From: DASYTH01 sp036002505
Lineage (GTDB): Bacteria; Actinomycetota; Actinomycetes; Mycobacteriales; Pseudonocardiaceae
Assembly (NCBI RefSeq): GCF_036002505.1
Contig: NZ_DASYTH010000292.1
Location: forward strand, 1-64,000
DNA: 64,000 nt
Direction: 5' to 3'
In this document: in pieces, positions 17,506-26,196 of the stretch
How positions within the stretch are numbered: the first letter of the stretch is position 1
Layout: every line of letters starts with the position of its first letter
The notes under the pieces: model-generated
Databases searched by the model: none
Seen by the model: only the letters and a program-made list of their open reading frames with translations
What the model was told of the DNA's origin: nothing
Position numbers and translations under genes: made by a program

Positions 17506-18479
17506 AGTACGTCCCGGCCGAGGCCGGGGAACGCCTTGCCGACCTTGGCCAGCAGGTAGTCGCCGTAGGTGCCGCGGAAGTCGTGCACGCTGGCCCGGTC
17601 CCACCGCTGCTCGCGATCGTCGGCGAGCTCGGCCCGGGCCACCGGCGTGACGTCGGCGTCGAAGTTCGGGTCGAAGAAGAATGGCCAGGACAGCCGGTGC
17701 CGCCCGGTCGACGGCCGCACCCGGTGCGGGGTCGAGCGGTACCGGCCGCCGGTGAGCCGGTCGAGCATGTCACCGATGTTGCAGACGAACGAGTCCGGCA
17801 GCGGAACGGCGTCGAGCCACCCGGACCGGCCGCGCACCTGCAGGCCGCCGTTGCCGTCCTGCTTGAGAATGGTGAGCAGGCCGTAATCGGTGTGCTCACC
17901 CACGCCCCACGATCCGTCCGGCTCGGCCGCCGGCGGATAGTTGAAGATCCGGAACAGGATCAGCGGGTCCGCGGTGTACCGCTCGGCGAAGTACGACTCG
18001 GGCAGATCGAGGCTCAGCGCGATGCCGGCCATCAGGCGGTGCCCGAGCGCGGTCAGCGCGGTCAGATAGTCCAGCACCGCCTCGCGCAGCCCGGCGGGAT
18101 GCGCCGGGAACAGGTTCGGTCCGTGCAGCGGCGTTCCGGCCCGGACCTTCGGGTGCGCCGCGGGCAACTCGGCGCCGAAGTACAGGCCCTCCTTGAGGTC
18201 CGGCCGGCCGGAGGTGAGCTCAGCGCCGGGCGGGAAGTACCCGCGCCAGGCCCGCCCGCCCCGGGCCATCCGGATCTCCAGCTTGCGGTCCACGTCCTGG
18301 TCGAAGAACGCGCGGCTGAGCCGTTCCAGCCGGCGCTGCAACTCGGCGTCCACGCCGTGCCCGACGACGTAGAAGAAGCCGTTCTCCCGGCACGCGTGAC
18401 CGATCTCGGCGGCCACCGCGTGCCGGCCGGGCGTGCCGGCGACCAACGGGCCGACGTCGATGACCGGAAACTCTCTCAC
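17502..18479 (-). CDS. 2-oxoglutarate/Fe(II) dioxygenase, isopenicillin-N-synthase family
   Basis: This 325-residue protein has an N-terminal DIOX_N region (FPVIDVGPLVAG, ENGFFYVVGHG) and a 2OG-Fe(II) oxygenase core. The iron triad is HTD in VGEHTDYGLLT plus the His of STPHRV, and the 2OG-binding R-x-S is in RHRLSWPF. These enzymes hydroxylate or desaturate small molecules; the substrate is unknown. I chose GTG 18479 (VREFPVID), because the frame runs upstream without matching the family start. It is divergent from the proline-rich membrane protein and is not part of a visible biosynthetic cluster. Confidence 0.88.
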   Translation of the reverse strand: MREFPVIDVGPLVAGTPGRHAVAAEIGHACRENGFFYVVGHGVDAELQRRLERLSRAFFDQDVDRKLEIRMARGGRAWRGYFPPGAELTSGRPDLKEGLYFGAELPAAHPKVRAGTPLHGPNLFPAHPAGLREAVLDYLTALTALGHRLMAGIALSLDLPESYFAERYTADPLILFRIFNYPPAAEPDGSWGVGEHTDYGLLTILKQDGNGGLQVRGRSGWLDAVPLPDSFVCNIGDMLDRLTGGRYRSTPHRVRPSTGRHRLSWPFFFDPNFDADVTPVARAELADDREQRWDRASVHDFRGTYGDYLLAKVGKAFPGLGRDVL

Positions 18480-18541
18480 GGGCCCATCCTGCCGGTAGGC
18501 TCGGTGATGGCCGGTCGGCGTGCGTGATGGGGGTAGCGGCG

Positions 18542-19282
18542 ATGTCTTTTCCCGGGGAGCCACCGAATCCGTGGTCCCGTGAGGCGCAGTCGGGCCAGTG
18601 GCCGGCCTCGGGCCCCTATCAAGCTCCGCCGCCCTACCAACCGCCGATCGCGCCGCCTCCGCCGCCCCGCAGCCGGCGCGGACGCATGCTGTGGGTGGCC
18701 TTCGGCGTGGTGATGGCACTCGTGGTCGGCGCGGCCATCTGGGGCGCCGTCGCCGAGACCCGCTCGCACGGCTCGGCCGCGGCGCCGCCCGCGGGCGGCG
18801 GCTCCGGGCAGAGCGGAGTCAACCAGGGCCAGACCACGGTGGTGACGGCGAGCGACAAGAAGAGCCAGCTCACCGTGCCGGCGTCGTGGAAGGACGTGCC
18901 GCCCTCCTTCCGGGAGGAGCTGGCCGTGATCCAGCTCGGCGACCTGCGCCGCGAGCAGTACGTCGTCGTGGTCACCCTGGACCGCGACGACTTCGAGGAC
19001 TTCGACGCATTCTCCGCCGCGATGCTCGAGGGGGCGCAGCACGCGCTCGACGACGCGGCGGTCAGCGAGCCGCGCAACCTCACCATCGGCGGGCTGCAGG
19101 CGGTGCAGTACGAGATCTCCGGCAAGGCCGAGGGCATCAAGATCGTGTTCTGGTACACGATGGTGGCCGGCAAGAACGGCTTCTACCAGGTCGTGGCCTG
19201 GACCCTGCCATCGAAGCGGACCGAGGCCGAGCCGACCATCACCGAAGTGATCAACAGCTTCCGCGAGCTGGGTGCCGCGTAG
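18542..19282 (+). CDS. Proline-rich membrane-anchored protein
   Basis: This 246-residue protein has a proline- and glutamine-rich cytoplasmic N terminus (residues 1-50), one TM segment (~54-74, LWVAFGVVMALVVGAAIWG), a Gly/Ser linker, and an extracytoplasmic alpha/beta domain. The latter resembles the single-copy domain of many actinobacterial secreted proteins that begin LTVPASWKDV and end in a helix-loop NSFRELG. No enzyme motif is seen. ATG 18542 is preferred to GTG 18524 from family-like spacing; the ribosome-binding site is weak in both. The stop is followed at once by copy B of the dispersed repeat. Confidence 0.75.
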   Translation: MSFPGEPPNPWSREAQSGQWPASGPYQAPPPYQPPIAPPPPPRSRRGRMLWVAFGVVMALVVGAAIWGAVAETRSHGSAAAPPAGGGSGQSGVNQGQTTVVTASDKKSQLTVPASWKDVPPSFREELAVIQLGDLRREQYVVVVTLDRDDFEDFDAFSAAMLEGAQHALDDAAVSEPRNLTIGGLQAVQYEISGKAEGIKIVFWYTMVAGKNGFYQVVAWTLPSKRTEAEPTITEVINSFRELGAA

Positions 19283-19503
19283 GCTGTGTTTCATAACTCG
19301 GGCAAGGCCGCCGGTCGCCTTCGGCGAAGGCCTCGGGGTCAGGTTGCCGGGGTGGTTGCGTGCCGGGTGGGTGGTCATGTGTCGTAGGTGTTCCTTTGAC
19401 GATGCCTGCGGACAGGGCTCGTTCCTCGCCCTGTCCTTGTCACCGTGCGGCGGCCGCCCTCGCCAAAGACTTGCCGACCTCAGCGCACTTTCGAATACGC
19501 GCT
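19283..19503. repeat. ~221-bp dispersed repeat, copy B
   Basis: Close relative of 6385-6603, in the same orientation relative to the upstream gene. It begins right after a TAG stop with GCTGTGTTTCATAACTCGG and ends beside the 3' end of the convergent eboA gene. It contains a clear hairpin TCGCC-TTC-GGCGA near its left end. Confidence 0.8.
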
Positions 19504-19509
19504 AGCCGT

Positions 19510-20124
19510 TCAGCCCCGGTCCGCGCGCAGCTCCGGAACGATCATCTGGACGTCCGGCGGCACCGGCCGGCCCGCGGCGATCCGCTCCTCGGCGAAGGTC
19601 CGCATCATCCGGATCAGCTCGGCGTCCTTGCGTTTCTCCAGCTCGGCCACCCAGGCCAGCGGGATACCCAGGAGCACGCACTTGAGCACCGCCTGCCGCC
19701 ACGCGTCGATCGGCAGGTGCTCGGCCGCGTACCTCCCCATCGCCGCGGCGATCAACCGGGTGTCGTTGCCGCGCAGGGCATCCAGCACCAGCGGCACGGC
19801 GCCCGGGCCGAGGTTGAGCAACGGCAGCGCACGCAGCACGGCCCGGCGCTCGGCCGCGTCCCCGTAGTTGTAGACCGCGGTGACGTCCTCCAGGCTGGCG
19901 CCGACCAGCAGCAGCGTGCGCACGGCGTCGTCCACCGTCCAGCCGATCAGCTCGGGGTCGTCGGTCCACAGCTGGCCGCGCCCGCATTTGCGTCCCACCG
20001 CGGGAAAGAGCCGGGCCAGCGCCGCGCGGTCGCCGGCGACCTGCTGCCGCGCCTCGGCGAACCACGCCGTGCCGGCGGGATCCAGCGCCCGGCTCACCGC
20101 CATTCGCACCGACTCGATCTTCAT
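19510..20124 (-). CDS. eboA: EboA domain protein
   Basis: This 204-residue helical protein has the EboA pattern (WTDDPELIGWTVDDAVRTLLLV, VYNYGDAAERRAVLRALPLL, IAAAMGRYAAEHL, AWRQAVLKCVLLGIPL). EboA belongs to the ebo gene set, implicated in exporting or processing cytoplasmic precursors such as the scytonemin monomer, and usually lies beside a UbiA-like EboC, a TatD-like hydrolase and sugar-phosphate-isomerase-like proteins. Those partners are absent here, apart from a possible upstream C-terminal remnant. The ATG at 20124 overlaps the stop of that remnant. Confidence 0.82.
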   Translation of the reverse strand: MKIESVRMAVSRALDPAGTAWFAEARQQVAGDRAALARLFPAVGRKCGRGQLWTDDPELIGWTVDDAVRTLLLVGASLEDVTAVYNYGDAAERRAVLRALPLLNLGPGAVPLVLDALRGNDTRLIAAAMGRYAAEHLPIDAWRQAVLKCVLLGIPLAWVAELEKRKDAELIRMMRTFAEERIAAGRPVPPDVQMIVPELRADRG

Positions 20125-20225
20125 ACGGGCACCCCCGCGTGCGCGGCACGCACCGACCCGGCCCGGACGACCACAGAGTCCTGCAACGGCATGAGATCCA
20201 GCATGCCGGCGTGCACCGGTGTCCG
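20121..20225 (-). pseudogene. Possible C-terminal remnant of an eboC/UbiA-like gene
   Basis: The frame just upstream of eboA reads PVHAGMLDLMPLQDSVVVRA and continues to a TGA that overlaps the eboA ATG. The PLQ and RAG pattern resembles the C terminus of UbiA-like EboC proteins, and the stop/start overlap is typical of a real operon. No start or membrane core is seen further upstream, so this would be the last ~33 codons of a deleted gene. The evidence is thin. Confidence 0.3.
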
Positions 20226-20343
20226 GACAGGCCCGGAAGAGGTATTGCGCCGGCGGTCCGGCACGACACCGGCTCGCGACCGGGGGTGCCCGTTACCCCG
20301 ATCGCCGGATCGGCACCCCCCGCCGATCTGATAGGAAACTCGG

Positions 20344-21624
20344 GTGCGACGGACACGACGTGCGGTCGGTGCCGTCCTGGGTGTGCTGGTGCTCCAGGGC
20401 TGTACCGCCGGCCCGGTGGCGCGCACCGCCGACACGCCGTTCGACGTGCTGGTGTTCTCCAGGACCGCGGGGTTCCGGCACGACTCGATCCCGGCCGGCA
20501 TCCAGGCCATCCGAGATCTGGGTGCCGCGGCGGGATTCACGGTCGTCGCCACCGAGGACGCGGAGGTGTTCAGCGCGGCCAGCCTGGCCCGGTTCGAAGC
20601 CGTGGTGTTCCTCAACACGGCCGGGGACGTGCTGTCCGGCTCCCAGCTGAGCGCGTTCGAGTCCTACATCCGGGGCGGGGGTGGGTACGTGGGCGTGCAC
20701 TCGGCGGCCGACACGGAGTACGACTGGCCGTTCTACGGCGAACTCGTGGGGTCCTACGTTGCCCGAGCACCCGGGCTGCAGCAGATCACCGAGCGGGTGG
20801 AGGATCGAACACACGCGGCCACTGCCCATCTCGACCCGACCTGGGTGCGGACGGATGAGCCGTACGGCTACCGCACCGACGTCCGGTCCAGCGCCCACGT
20901 TCTGGCCACCGTGGGCTCCGACCACCCATACACCTGGTGCAAAGCCTTTCAGGGTGGCCGCTCGTTCTACACCGGAAACGGACACACGCCGGCGAGCTAT
21001 GCCGAGCCGGCTTTCCGCGCCTTGCTATTGGGCGGAATCCGCTACGCGGCGGGCCGGGCGAAGGCCGACTGCCGGCCCGAGACCGGTTACACCATGCTCT
21101 ACGACGGCTCGGCAGCGGGCTGGTCCCAGGCCGGGCCGGGCGGTTTCACGAATCGGGACGGCACGCTGTCCTCTTTCGACGGTCTGGGGTTGTTCTGGTA
21201 CAGCGCAAAGGAATTCCGGTCCTACTCGCTGAAGCTGGGCTGGCGGCAGGCCGGTGATGACAACTCCGGCGTGTTCGTCGGTTTCCCGCCCGGTTCCGAT
21301 CCCTCCACCGCGGTGAACAACGGCTACGAGGTGCAGATCGACGCCACTGACGCGGCCGACAAGACCACCGGCGCCATCTACGGCTTCAAGTCCGCGGACA
21401 TCCCGGCGCGGGACGCCGCCCTGAACCCGCCCGGCGAGTGGAACACCTTCGAGCTCGTCGTCGAAAACGAACACCTGCAGGTGTTCCTGAACGGTATCCG
21501 CATCAACGACTTCACCAACACCGATCCGGCCCGCTCGCTCACGTCCGGCCACATCGGCATCCAGAACCACGGCCCGGGCGACGAGGTCTCATTTCGCGAC
21601 GTTCGCCTCAAGGAGCTCCCGTGA
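20344..21624 (+). CDS. ThuA plus DUF1080 (3-keto-disaccharide hydrolase-like) lipoprotein
   Basis: This 426-residue probable lipoprotein has a lipobox (VLQGC, Cys near residue 20). The ThuA/trehalose-utilisation domain covers ~34-240 (FSRTAGFRHDSIPAGI, GGGGYVGVHSAADTEYDWPFY, GRSFYTGNGHT). The DUF1080 jelly-roll domain covers ~250-426 (YTMLYDGSAAGWSQAG, FRSYSLKLGWRQAGDDNSG, GYEVQIDATD, GHIGIQNHG). DUF1080 proteins include 3-keto-glycoside hydrolases, so it likely acts on oxidised sugars at the cell surface. The GTG start gives a proper signal peptide. It is divergent from eboA. Confidence 0.9.
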   Translation: MRRTRRAVGAVLGVLVLQGCTAGPVARTADTPFDVLVFSRTAGFRHDSIPAGIQAIRDLGAAAGFTVVATEDAEVFSAASLARFEAVVFLNTAGDVLSGSQLSAFESYIRGGGGYVGVHSAADTEYDWPFYGELVGSYVARAPGLQQITERVEDRTHAATAHLDPTWVRTDEPYGYRTDVRSSAHVLATVGSDHPYTWCKAFQGGRSFYTGNGHTPASYAEPAFRALLLGGIRYAAGRAKADCRPETGYTMLYDGSAAGWSQAGPGGFTNRDGTLSSFDGLGLFWYSAKEFRSYSLKLGWRQAGDDNSGVFVGFPPGSDPSTAVNNGYEVQIDATDAADKTTGAIYGFKSADIPARDAALNPPGEWNTFELVVENEHLQVFLNGIRINDFTNTDPARSLTSGHIGIQNHGPGDEVSFRDVRLKELP

Positions 21625-21659
21625 GGCGGCGAAGCCCCGGGTGGCTGCCAGTGGCTTGA

Positions 21660-22736
21660 GTGGCGGACCATGGCACGGTGACCGTGCTGGAGTCGCTGAC
21701 CGTTCCGATCGTGCAGGCCCCGATGGCGGGCGGGGTGTCCACGCCGGCGCTGGCCGCGGCGGTGTCCGAGGCGGGTGGGCTGGGGTTCCTGGCTGCCGGC
21801 TACCTCACCGTCGAAGCGCTTCGAGACCAGATCAGGGCGGTGCGGCGGCTGACCGGCCGGCCGTTCGGGGTGAACCTGTTCGTGCCGGGCGATCCCGCCG
21901 CGGACCAGGAGGCCCTAGCGCGGTACCGCGACCGGCTGGAGGCCGAGGCCGCGCTCTACGGTGCGGAGCTCGGCAAGGCGATGGCCGACGACGACGGCTG
22001 GGCCGGCAAGCTGGCCGTGGTGCGGGAGGCCCGGGTGCCGGTGGTGAGCTTCACCTTCGGCTGCCCGAGCCCGGCCACGATCGCGAACCTCAAGCGCTTC
22101 GTGTCCACGGTGGTCGTCACCGTGACCTCGGCGGCCGAGGCGCGGCTGGCCACGGAGGCGGGCGCGGACGTGCTGTGTGTTCAGGGCTTCGAGGCCGGGG
22201 GGCACCGGGGCACGTTCACCAACACCGCCCGGATCGACGACCTCGGCCTCCTTCCGCTGCTGCGCAGGGTTTGCGCCGTGACCGGGCTGCCGCTGATCGC
22301 GGCCGGCGGGCTGGCCCGCGGCCGGGACGTGGCCGCGGTGCTGGTGGCGGGGGCCGCCGCGGCGCAACTGGGCACGGTGTTCGTGGCGTGCCCGGAGAGC
22401 GGCGCGAACCCGCTGTACAAGGCGGCGCTCACCAACCCGGTCTTTCCCGGTACGGCGGTGACCCGGGCGTTCAGCGGCCGCGCGGCACGGGGCCTGGTGA
22501 ACCGCTTCGTGCTGGATCATTCCGAGGGCGCGCCGGTCGCCTACCCGCACGTGCACCACATGACGAAGGCGCTGCGCGCCGCGGCGGCCCGGGCCGGTGA
22601 CGCGGAGGCCATGAGCCTGTGGGCCGGGCAGGGCCATGTGTTCGCCCGGGAGATCCCCGCCGGCGAGCTCACCCGGGCGCTCGCCGCGGACGCCCGGTCG
22701 GCGCTTGTCGAAGCGCTTCGACGCCATCCGGGTTGA
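21660..22736 (+). CDS. Nitronate monooxygenase family flavoprotein
   Basis: This 358-residue FMN-dependent TIM barrel of the 2-nitropropane dioxygenase/NMO family shows PIVQAPMAGGVSTPALAAAV at the N terminus, FTFGCPS, the QGFEAGGHRG FMN-binding loop, and LIAAGGLARGRDVAAVL plus GAAAAQLGTVF. It would oxidise alkyl nitronates. The GTG start at 21660 lacks a clear ribosome-binding site; GTG 21678 is an alternative. Two perfect 14-bp palindromes lie inside, one only 15 nt before the stop. Confidence 0.9.
   Translation: MADHGTVTVLESLTVPIVQAPMAGGVSTPALAAAVSEAGGLGFLAAGYLTVEALRDQIRAVRRLTGRPFGVNLFVPGDPAADQEALARYRDRLEAEAALYGAELGKAMADDDGWAGKLAVVREARVPVVSFTFGCPSPATIANLKRFVSTVVVTVTSAAEARLATEAGADVLCVQGFEAGGHRGTFTNTARIDDLGLLPLLRRVCAVTGLPLIAAGGLARGRDVAAVLVAGAAAAQLGTVFVACPESGANPLYKAALTNPVFPGTAVTRAFSGRAARGLVNRFVLDHSEGAPVAYPHVHHMTKALRAAAARAGDAEAMSLWAGQGHVFAREIPAGELTRALAADARSALVEALRRHPG
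21811..21824. repeat. Intragenic palindrome TCGAAGCGCTTCGA
   Basis: Perfect copy in the NMO gene, read as VEALR. Confidence 0.95.
22708..22721. repeat. Intragenic palindrome TCGAAGCGCTTCGA
   Basis: Perfect copy near the 3' end of the NMO gene, read as VEALRR. It extends to 16 bp (G...C). Confidence 0.95.
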
Positions 22737-22779
22737 CCGGGTTGCGGGCGGCGACCTCGCGCGTACGGTGGTGGGCACG

Positions 22780-23256
22780 ATGGCTGATGATCTCGTGCTG
22801 ATCGGGTTCGACGGCACGCCGGCGGCGGAGCGGGCGGTGCGCGAGTCGGCGGCGCTGTTCAGCTCCCGCCCGGCTCTGGTGGTCACCGTCTGGGAGCCGG
22901 GCCGTGCGTTCGACCTCGCGCTCATTCCCGCCCGGGGGCTCGAGTTGCCGCTGAGCAGCGTCGACATCCGCACCGCCGCCGAGGCGGACGAGGCGGCCTA
23001 CCGTGAGGCGCAACAGCTTGCCCGCTGGGGCGCCCAGCTCGCGAACGACGGCGGCCTGCGGGCCGAGGCCCTGACCGTGGCCGACGAGCGCTCCGTCGCC
23101 GGGACCCTGGTCGCCCTGGCCAGGGAGCGCGCAGCGGCGGTCGTCGTGCTCGGCGCCCACCGGCACGGGCGCATCGCCGAACTGCTCGTGGGCACCACCA
23201 CCCGGGGCGTGCTGCAGCACGCACCCTGCCCGACGCTCGTGGTGCGCGCGGACTGA
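22780..23256 (+). CDS. Universal stress protein (UspA) family
   Basis: This 158-residue single Usp domain starts LVLIGFDGTPAAERAVRESA and has the ATP-binding G-2x-G-9x-G(S/T)-like segment VVLGAHRHGRIAELLVGTTT, followed by VLQHAPCPTLVVR. Family members bind nucleotides and support stress survival; a specific role cannot be inferred. ATG 22780 matches the family start, although the frame continues upstream. It lies 43 nt after the NMO gene. Confidence 0.92.
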   Translation: MADDLVLIGFDGTPAAERAVRESAALFSSRPALVVTVWEPGRAFDLALIPARGLELPLSSVDIRTAAEADEAAYREAQQLARWGAQLANDGGLRAEALTVADERSVAGTLVALARERAAAVVVLGAHRHGRIAELLVGTTTRGVLQHAPCPTLVVRAD

Positions 23257-23291
23257 CCGCGTCCACACCGGGCGCGGCGTAGAAATGAGCA

Positions 23292-24425
23292 ATGGCCGCA
23301 ACCGTGGTGCGGGGCGACCGGCGACGCCGGTGGGCACTGGTGCTCGCCGTGGCCGCGGTGCTGATCACGGTGCCGCTCGTGGTGTCCGCGCGCCCGGTCC
23401 GGGTCGGCGGTGTCGAACCGCTTCGACTTCGGGAGGCGATCCTGCGCTCGGGCTCGCTGCCGTACCAGGGCTACGCCGAGGGCAACGGGACGCTCGGCAT
23501 TCCCGACCTGCCCAACCTGGACCAGGTCACCTCGCTGCTGAACGGCACCACCCGGGTCCGGTCCTGGTACGCCTCGCCGTCGTCGTGGCGCTTCGACGTG
23601 CTGACCGCGGGCGCCGAGCGCGACGTGTACGGCACGACGAACGGCGAGTACGTCTGGGACTACGGCGCCAACCTGCTCACCGAGCTGATCGGCGCGCAAC
23701 CGGTCCGGCTCCCCCGGGCCGGCGACCTGCTGCCGCCCGACCTCGCCCGCCGGGTGCTCGCCGCCGCGCCGAACGACCCGGTGAGCACGCTGCCGTCGAA
23801 GCGCGTCGCCGGCCTGAGCGCCGCGGGCCTGCGGGTGCGGCCGGCCGACCCGGACACCTCGATCGGCCAGGTCGACATCTGGGCCGATCCGGAAAGCGGG
23901 CTGCCGCTGCAGGTCGAGGTGACCGCGCGCGGCACCGACCGGCCGATGCTGGTGACCCGCTTCGTCGACCTCAGCCTCGACGCCCCGGCACCGGAGATCC
24001 TCGTGCCCACCAGACCGGCGGACGGCGGGTTCTCGGTCACCACGGCACCGGACATCGTGCGCGAGTTGGGGGTCGGCGCCCCGGTGTTCTTCCCCGATCG
24101 GCTGGCCGGGCGGTCCCTGTCGACCTCCGGGCTGGCCGGCGTGCCCGGCGCCGGGTTGTACGGCAGCGGGTTGTCCGCGTTCGTGGTGCTCCCGTTGCCC
24201 CGGAACATCGGCGGCTCGGCCACCGAGGCAGCGCGCAAGGGCGGCGGCACCGAGCTCAGCCTTCCCGGCGGCACCGGCGTGCGGCTGAGCATCCCGCCTG
24301 TTTCGGTGATCGTCGAGCGCTCGACCGTCGCCCGCCGGTCCTACCTGCTCGCCGGGCTCGTCGACCCGGCGGTGCTGGAGCGTGCCGCTGCCGAACTGTC
24401 CACCGCCCCCCGGAGCGGCCCATGA
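23292..24425 (+). CDS. LolA/MucB-like exported protein linked to an ABC transporter
   Basis: This 377-residue protein has one N-terminal TM/signal segment (residues ~14-33, ALVLAVAAVLITVPLVVSA). Its extracytoplasmic part resembles the LolA-like fold (RSWYASPSSWRFDVLTAGAERDVYGT, IDWAD-type strand seen as VDIWADPESGLPLQVEVTA). Such proteins bind lipids or sense the envelope; in actinobacteria they often precede an ABC-2 type transporter. The stop overlaps the ATPase ATG (ATGA), so the three genes form an operon. A one-variant palindrome lies 120 nt from the start. Confidence 0.72.
   Translation: MAATVVRGDRRRRWALVLAVAAVLITVPLVVSARPVRVGGVEPLRLREAILRSGSLPYQGYAEGNGTLGIPDLPNLDQVTSLLNGTTRVRSWYASPSSWRFDVLTAGAERDVYGTTNGEYVWDYGANLLTELIGAQPVRLPRAGDLLPPDLARRVLAAAPNDPVSTLPSKRVAGLSAAGLRVRPADPDTSIGQVDIWADPESGLPLQVEVTARGTDRPMLVTRFVDLSLDAPAPEILVPTRPADGGFSVTTAPDIVRELGVGAPVFFPDRLAGRSLSTSGLAGVPGAGLYGSGLSAFVVLPLPRNIGGSATEAARKGGGTELSLPGGTGVRLSIPPVSVIVERSTVARRSYLLAGLVDPAVLERAAAELSTAPRSGP
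23413..23426. repeat. Intragenic palindrome TCGAACCGCTTCGA
   Basis: Position-6 variant, inside the LolA-like gene, read as VEPLR. Confidence 0.85.
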
Positions 24426-25354
24426 TCGTCACCCGCCGGCTGTCGAAGCGCTTCGACCGAGTTCTCGCCGTGGACTCGGTCGACCTGCACGTCCGCGAGG
24501 GCGACCGCTACGGCTTCCTCGGCCCGAACGGATCGGGGAAGACCACCCTGGTCCGGATGCTCCTCGGCCTGGTGTACGCCACCAGTGGCGAGATCGAGGT
24601 GCTCGGCCGCCCGGTGCCGAAGCGCGTCGCCGAGGTCCTGCCCGAGGTCGGCGCCCTGGTCGAAGGCCCGGCCGCCTACCCGCACCTGTCCGGCCGCAGA
24701 AACCTCGCCCTACTCGACGCCGCCGGCCCCGGCAGCGACCGCCGCACCCGCCGGCACCGCGTCGACGAGGCACTGGAACGCGTCGGCCTCGCCGGCATCG
24801 ACCGCCGCCCGGTCCGCGCCTATTCCCTCGGCATGCGCCAGCGCCTCGGCCTCGCCGGCGCGCTGCTCCGCAAACCCCGCCTGCTGATCCTCGACGAGCC
24901 CACCAACGCCCTTGACCCGCAAGGAATCCGCGAAGTCCGCGAGCTCCTCATCCACCTCAACCGCGCCGGCACCACGGTCTTCCTCTCCAGCCACCTCCTC
25001 GCCGAAGTCGAGCAACTCTGCACCCGCGTCGGCATCGTCGACCGCGGCCGCCTCGTCCTCGAGCAGGAGCTGACCGACCTGCGCACCCCCACCGGCCGCG
25101 TCCTCATCGACACCCCCGACGCCGCCGCGGCCGTCGCCCTCCTCGACGGCCAGCTCGAACTCCGCGACGGGGACCACCTCGTCGTCCGCCACCCCGACCC
25201 CGCGGCCCTCAACACCCTCCTCGTCAACGCCGGCATGCGCATCACCGGGTTCACCCCCGAACGCCGCACCCTGGAACAGGTCGTCCTCGACGTCACCAGC
25301 ACCGGCTCCGACCGCGTCGACCGGATCAACCCCCACGGCGGGGGTGCGCTGTGA
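24422..25354 (+). CDS. ABC transporter ATP-binding protein (ABC-2 exporter type)
   Basis: This 310-residue ATPase has Walker A GPNGSGKTT at residues ~34-42, signature YSLGMRQRLG, Walker B LLILDEPTNALD and switch His in FLSSHLL. The C-terminal ~85 residues are a DrrA/CcmA-type extension. It works with the permease encoded next (4-nt overlap). The substrate is unknown; the LolA-like gene before it suggests a lipid or envelope component. A perfect 14-bp palindrome lies 21 nt after the start codon, encoding SKRFD. Confidence 0.94.
   Translation: MIVTRRLSKRFDRVLAVDSVDLHVREGDRYGFLGPNGSGKTTLVRMLLGLVYATSGEIEVLGRPVPKRVAEVLPEVGALVEGPAAYPHLSGRRNLALLDAAGPGSDRRTRRHRVDEALERVGLAGIDRRPVRAYSLGMRQRLGLAGALLRKPRLLILDEPTNALDPQGIREVRELLIHLNRAGTTVFLSSHLLAEVEQLCTRVGIVDRGRLVLEQELTDLRTPTGRVLIDTPDAAAAVALLDGQLELRDGDHLVVRHPDPAALNTLLVNAGMRITGFTPERRTLEQVVLDVTSTGSDRVDRINPHGGGAL
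24443..24456. repeat. Intragenic palindrome TCGAAGCGCTTCGA
   Basis: Perfect copy near the start of the ABC ATPase gene, read as SKRFD (codon phase 1). It extends to 16 bp. Confidence 0.95.
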
Positions 25355-26178
25355 TCGGGGTGGAGTTGCGGAAGCTGGTGTTGCGGCCACGGATGTGGCT
25401 GAGTGTGTTCCTGCTGTGCGCGCTGCCGACGCTGGTCGCGATTTTCCTTGCCACGGCTGATTTTCCGCCGCCGCGGGGGCAGGGTGGGGCGTTCCTGAAC
25501 GCGGTGTTGCGCAACGGGTCGCTGTATCCGGCGGCGGCGCTGGCGTTGGTGCTGCCGGTGTTTCTGCCGCTGGCGGTGGCGGTGCTGGCCGGGGATTCGG
25601 TGGCCGGCGAGTCGGCGTCGGGAACGCTGCGGTACCTGCTGAGCCGGCCGGTGGGCCGAAGCCGGTTGCTGGTAGCGAAGCTGATCGCCCTGGGGGCGTT
25701 CATCGTGCTGGCCATCGCGCTGGTGGTGATCACGGCGCTGGCGACCGGCGTCGCGCTGTTCGGCACCGGGGCGGAAGCGGTCGGGCAGCCGGGGGCGATC
25801 ACGTCGCTGTCCGGGGCGACGCTGGGGCCGGGTGCGTTGGCGATGCGGCTGCTCGGCACGATCGGCTACATCGTGGTGTCGATGCTCGGCTTCGGCGTGA
25901 TCGCGCTGTTCTTCTCGACGCTGACCGACTCCGGGCTCGGCGCGGCGCTGGGCGCGCTGGCCGTGCTGATCACCAGCTCGGTGCTGGAAACGCTCGACGC
26001 CGCCGCGCCGATCAAGCCGTACCTGCCGACGAACTACTGGCTGGCCTGGATCGACTTCTTCCGCGACCCCATCTTCTGGCACAGCATCAACAAGGGCCTG
26101 CTGCTCCAGGCCGGCTACATCGTGGTCTTCTTCGGCGCGGCCTGGGCGAACTTCTCCACGAAGGACGTGACGAGTTAG
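25351..26178 (+). CDS. ABC-2 type transporter permease
   Basis: This 275-residue membrane protein has about six TM segments and the ABC-2 layout: N-terminal amphipathic start (IGVELRKLVLRPRMWLSV), then hydrophobic blocks (YPAAALALVLPVFLPLAVAV; a block from LIALGAFIVLAIALVVI; MLGFGVIALFFSTLTDSGLG). The SGTLRYLLSRPVGRSRLL loop is typical of this family. The GTG start overlaps the ATPase stop. It ends 18 nt before a strong palindromic repeat. Confidence 0.92.
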   Translation: MIGVELRKLVLRPRMWLSVFLLCALPTLVAIFLATADFPPPRGQGGAFLNAVLRNGSLYPAAALALVLPVFLPLAVAVLAGDSVAGESASGTLRYLLSRPVGRSRLLVAKLIALGAFIVLAIALVVITALATGVALFGTGAEAVGQPGAITSLSGATLGPGALAMRLLGTIGYIVVSMLGFGVIALFFSTLTDSGLGAALGALAVLITSSVLETLDAAAPIKPYLPTNYWLAWIDFFRDPIFWHSINKGLLLQAGYIVVFFGAAWANFSTKDVTS

Positions 26179-26196
26179 TCGTCCCGGCCCGGTGCC

